A stretch of DNA of 64,000 nucleotides from Onthophagus taurus. Taxonomy: Eukaryota > Arthropoda > Insecta > Coleoptera > Scarabaeidae. Position numbers and translations under genes: made by a program. The DNA lies in the NCBI RefSeq assembly GCF_036711975.1, contig NC_091976.1, positions 34,924,217-34,988,216 on the forward strand, read 5' to 3'. Shown piece after piece: positions 61,172 through 64,000 of the stretch; within the stretch, counting starts at the first letter, position 1, and every line of letters starts with the position of its first letter. The notes beneath the pieces were generated by a model. It was not told the DNA's origin and did no database searches. It saw only the letters and a list, made by a program, of their open reading frames with translations.

Positions 61172-61301
61172 AGTCGCAGTTAGACGTTCGCCGATGACGG
61201 ATGGTGTTTTCCTGCGAGCTCCAATGAATGTGGTGTTTCTCACAAGTTTTACAACTTATAAGTGCAAATAATGGGGCAGAGACCACTATGTCACTAAATT
61301 A

Positions 61302-61412
61302 GTAAGTGAAGAGACCGGAAGGCAAAGAGAAGAGACGCTTAATTAGCGAGAAGTTAGCGAAAGTCTAATTAAAGTGTGGGTTCGTGATTGGGCTTGTTTT
61401 TTGTGCTTTAAG
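61302..61412 (+). other. 111-bp GT-AG intron in the 5' UTR of copy 2
   Basis: The segment is present in copy 2 and exactly absent from copy 1. It starts GTAAGT (consensus donor) and ends GTGCTTTAAG. CTAAT at 61365-61369 is a good branch-site match, 44 nt before the end, and a T-rich tract (TTGTTTTTTGTG) precedes the acceptor. No microhomology exists at the ends, so the boundary is unique and coincides with GT...AG. The length is normal for a small insect intron. Confidence 0.85.
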
Positions 61413-61887
61413 TTCCTCCCCTGGGCCAAGGACCATTGTGGAAGGCTCTTAGTGGGTAACCTTTTCGCGATTTTGACGCTTGGTGAACCGCTAAAGACGA
61501 ATTAACGTTCATAAACGTAAGTAAAGTTTTGTTTATTTTATTCCGAGTAGACATGGCGCCATAAAACGCTAATGCGCGTGTGCGAGATCGGTCAGGTGAG
61601 ATAAGATAAGATATTCCGCGAGTTGAACGAACGCTCATTGCGGCGGCGGCCGCTCTAGCGGACGGGGCTCCCACGCCGTTTTTTGTTTTTTATTGGATTC
61701 GCGATCTTTTATTTTTGTTCTTGTGTCTTTTCTCCTTTTAAAACTAATTTATAGGCATCGGACCTTACTATAAAAAGAGAGAAAATTATAAATTATAAAA
61801 GGATAAACAATAACGAGCGAAAACATCGCTGAAGAGCGCTCGATATAATAGAGGGTAAGCTAGGCCCCAAAAACAAAAAACTGCACT

Positions 61888-63738
61888 ATGGAAGATAGAG
61901 CAGCGTTGGGGAAAGACCGAAAGCAGGAAGAGATGGATGAGGGGGACAAGGGTAGAAAAGAAGAAGGGGCGAGAGCACGTATTCGAAAGAGGGAGGAGGA
62001 CGATGAAAGTGAAGAGGGAAGAGAGGGTAAGAGGAAACCCAGTGTGTCATTAGACAAAGAATTAGAAGCAATGAGAGGGATAGAAATGGAGAAAATGGAA
62101 AAGAAGGAAACTGAGAAAAAAGGAAAGACCACTAAAAATATCATAGATGATTTAACGAGAAAGATAGAGGAAATGGTAGGGTTAATACAACAGAACACTG
62201 CAGTTCCTTTAAAAAATAGAATTAGAGAATTTCATGGAGGGATAAAAGGGCTGCGGAGGATATATGAAAAAGAAGAAAGGGAAAGGGAGGAAAAAATGTA
62301 TCTATTAAATACACAGATAGATAAAATACAAAGTAATATAGAGATGAGAGTGGAATTGGGGAAAAAGATGACAGAGAAAGCTGAAAAAGGAACGCAAACT
62401 CAAATAAATAAAAAAGAAATAGCAACACAAACAAATATTGAAAGAATGTTTACACTACAAAGAACAGTGGAGAAGTATGAAGAGTTTAAAACAGTAAAAG
62501 AGGAAAAATGGACTAAGGAAAGTTATGAAAACACAGAAGTATTAATAGGAAATCCATTACACGCAAAGGATAGCACTGTATTGGTAGTTCTGGCTGACCC
62601 GGGAGATCCGAGGATGGAGAGGGGCATACAGAGGAAATTTAAAGAAAGATACCCCGAGATAGAAGATATCGAAGAGAATATTGGTATCATTGAGCAGACT
62701 CACAAAATAAAAACGAAAGGCCAAAGTGAAACAAGGCGAAGAAAAATAATAAAAATTACCTGTAAGGGAACTGATGAGGATCTCTTTGAAAGCTTTAGAT
62801 TGCTAAGGGAGGAAGTAAAGGATGACGAACGCATATCATGTCATACAATAAAAGAAAGAGACACGAATACCATAAGAAAAATAATAGAATCAAATTTTCA
62901 TGGTACAAAAACAAGGGTTGTGATATATGTACCAGAAATGGAAAAAATCAAGACTGTAGAGAAACAAGAAAGAAAAACATATGCCTTTGTCGTTGAAAAT
63001 AAAGACAAGTCATATACAGACACCCTAAAGGAAGTAAAAGAGAGGCTACAAAAGGGAAACATAGGAGAGGGAATAAAAAGTATTAGAAGTACCAGAGAAG
63101 GAAAACTATTAGTTGTAATGGATAAAGATAAAGACAAGATAGAAAAAATTAAGGAGGCCATAGTTGAAAATAAAGAGATGAAAGTGAAACAGCTGAGAGA
63201 TGGAGATACAGACACTATACATATAAGAGGTATGGACGCATTAGTGGAAAAATGTGAGGTACAGAAAGCCATAGAAGAGATGGTAGGAGAAGGGAGATAC
63301 GATTTAAAAATGGGAGAACTCAGGCCAATGAGAGATGAGACAATGGCAATAACTATTAAAATGGAGAGAAAGGGTGCTGAAATGCTGTTAAGGCAGGGTA
63401 ACATTAAGATCGGTTATGCGAGATGCAACTTGGAAAAGAGGGTAGAAATACAAAGGTGCTATAGATGCTGGGGACACGGTCACTCGAGCAAGGATTGCTC
63501 GGGACCGGACAGGGTTAAGCTCTGCTTTAGATGCGGGAAAGAGGGCCATGCAGCGAAGGACTGCAAAAATGAGGAGTATTGCCCAATATGTGAGCACAGT
63601 GGACATAGGGCGGGGTCAGGAAGATGCGAGAATTTTAAAAAGGAACTAAACACAAGAAGAAGGGCGGAAAGACAAGTTTGGAGGAAGGAATGGGCCAAAG
63701 AAACAAAGCAGGCCCAACAAACACAGATAACAAATTAA
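61888..63738 (+). CDS. retrotransposon ORF1 (gag-like), copy 2
   Basis: A 616-residue protein identical to ORF1 of copy 1 except for one residue seen (E404 instead of K). The same three CCHC zinc knuckles lie at 524-537, 546-559 and 565-580, the frame is intact and the TAA-AA-ATG junction to ORF2 is the same. In this copy the 5' UTR upstream of it contains the 111-bp intron. Confidence 0.93.
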   Translation: MEDRAALGKDRKQEEMDEGDKGRKEEGARARIRKREEDDESEEGREGKRKPSVSLDKELEAMRGIEMEKMEKKETEKKGKTTKNIIDDLTRKIEEMVGLIQQNTAVPLKNRIREFHGGIKGLRRIYEKEEREREEKMYLLNTQIDKIQSNIEMRVELGKKMTEKAEKGTQTQINKKEIATQTNIERMFTLQRTVEKYEEFKTVKEEKWTKESYENTEVLIGNPLHAKDSTVLVVLADPGDPRMERGIQRKFKERYPEIEDIEENIGIIEQTHKIKTKGQSETRRRKIIKITCKGTDEDLFESFRLLREEVKDDERISCHTIKERDTNTIRKIIESNFHGTKTRVVIYVPEMEKIKTVEKQERKTYAFVVENKDKSYTDTLKEVKERLQKGNIGEGIKSIRSTREGKLLVVMDKDKDKIEKIKEAIVENKEMKVKQLRDGDTDTIHIRGMDALVEKCEVQKAIEEMVGEGRYDLKMGELRPMRDETMAITIKMERKGAEMLLRQGNIKIGYARCNLEKRVEIQRCYRCWGHGHSSKDCSGPDRVKLCFRCGKEGHAAKDCKNEEYCPICEHSGHRAGSGRCENFKKELNTRRRAERQVWRKEWAKETKQAQQTQITN

Positions 63739-63740
63739 AA

Positions 63741-64000
63741 ATGTCTCAAACAGTTAAAATAATGCAGGCCAATAAAAATCCAATAAAAATGCCGCAGAAA
63801 ATAAAAATAATACAGATAAATGCAAACAGAAGCACAGAGGCCATGAATATGCTTGAGAGAAACATCGTTAAGAAAAGAATAGACCTGGCAATAGTATCAG
63901 AGCCGAATAAAAGGAAAACAGAAAACGGAAAGTGGCTCAAAAACAAGAACGCAAGCGTGGCAATTAAAATAATAAATAGCGACATAAAGGTGACAAACTG
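63741..64000 (+). CDS. retrotransposon ORF2, copy 2 (partial, N-terminal endonuclease part)
   Basis: It starts MSQTVKIMQANKNP two bases after the ORF1 stop. Only the first 86 codons are in the window, covering the QINANR (N27) and SEP (E54) motifs of the APE endonuclease; the sequence matches copy 1 over this part. The rest lies beyond the window. Confidence 0.9.
   Translation, partial: MSQTVKIMQANKNPIKMPQKIKIIQINANRSTEAMNMLERNIVKKRIDLAIVSEPNKRKTENGKWLKNKNASVAIKIINSDIKVTN

Larger units (their letters stand above)
61172..64000 (+). mobile_element. second copy of the telomeric retrotransposon, cut by the window end
   Basis: It begins with the same AGTCGCAGTTAG terminus in the same orientation. 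Beyond a 111-bp extra segment (61302-61412) it aligns to copy 1 without gaps at a constant offset of 6514. I saw two substitutions over about 2.6 kb (55102/61616 in the 5' UTR and 56583/63097 in ORF1), though I did not align every base. Only the first 2829 bp are in the window, so intactness of the rest is unknown. Head-to-tail stacking with copy 1 is typical of telomere-targeted elements. Confidence 0.95.

Noticed and set aside
60866..61271. Open frames of 62-125 codons over the poly(A) and second TTGGG array
   Set aside because: Same cause: simple repeats without stops.
1..64000. CRISPR arrays, bacterial operons, ribosome binding sites or prokaryotic attachment sites
   Set aside because: The sequence is eukaryotic (introns, polymerase III tRNA, telomere repeats); the tandem arrays have no spacers.

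Overview
The window is nuclear DNA from an insect, most likely a beetle, and its right part is a chromosome end. The background is AT-rich and intron-containing. Two recognisable insect genes lie near the left edge, and a polymerase III tRNA gene sits in a long non-coding stretch. The right end is built of TTGGG arrays interrupted by telomere-type non-LTR retrotransposons. Insects ancestrally have TTAGG telomeres and some beetles have replaced that motif; the beetle assignment is inference. The G-rich strand is the + strand, so by the usual telomere polarity the chromosome terminus lies to the right.

Layout. 1-852: upstream flank of the first gene. 907-2753 (+): bobby sox (bbx), an HMG-box protein, two coding exons. 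6193-7294 (-): Tis11 (tristetraprolin family), two coding exons, convergent with bbx; the space between them carries two inverted copies of an AGATGGCGCCA motif resembling insect CTCF sites. 7295-51785: about 44 kb without any coding exon I can support. It holds a decayed RTE-like retrotransposon (8.1-8.6 kb), a 175-bp pogo/Tigger-type MITE (33978-34152), a tRNA-Glu(CTC) gene (36959-37030, -) and a few GC-richer blocks of unknown role.

Chromosome end. The last unique DNA is an imperfect 22-bp inverted repeat whose right arm runs into the first repeat. Then come 104 copies of a 17-bp variant repeat (TTGGGTTGGGTTCGCGG), a sharp switch to 217 perfect TTGGG units, a full-length 6.2-kb R1-clade, SART-oriented retrotransposon with a 50-A tail, another 195 bp of TTGGG, and the start of a second, nearly identical element cut by the window edge.

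The most notable observation: the second element carries 111 bp in its 5' UTR that the first lacks exactly. The extra segment starts GTAAGT, ends TTTAAG, has a CTAAT branch-like site and a T-rich tract, and its boundaries cannot be shifted. This is what a spliced RNA copied back into DNA would leave, so the element appears to carry a real 5' UTR intron, with intron-plus and intron-minus copies side by side on one telomere. The elements encode ORF1 (three CCHC knuckles) and ORF2 (APE endonuclease, reverse transcriptase, C-terminal zinc knuckle), nearly abutting through TAA-AA-ATG, and the 3' UTR has three repeated hairpins, the first with the ORF2 stop codon in its loop.
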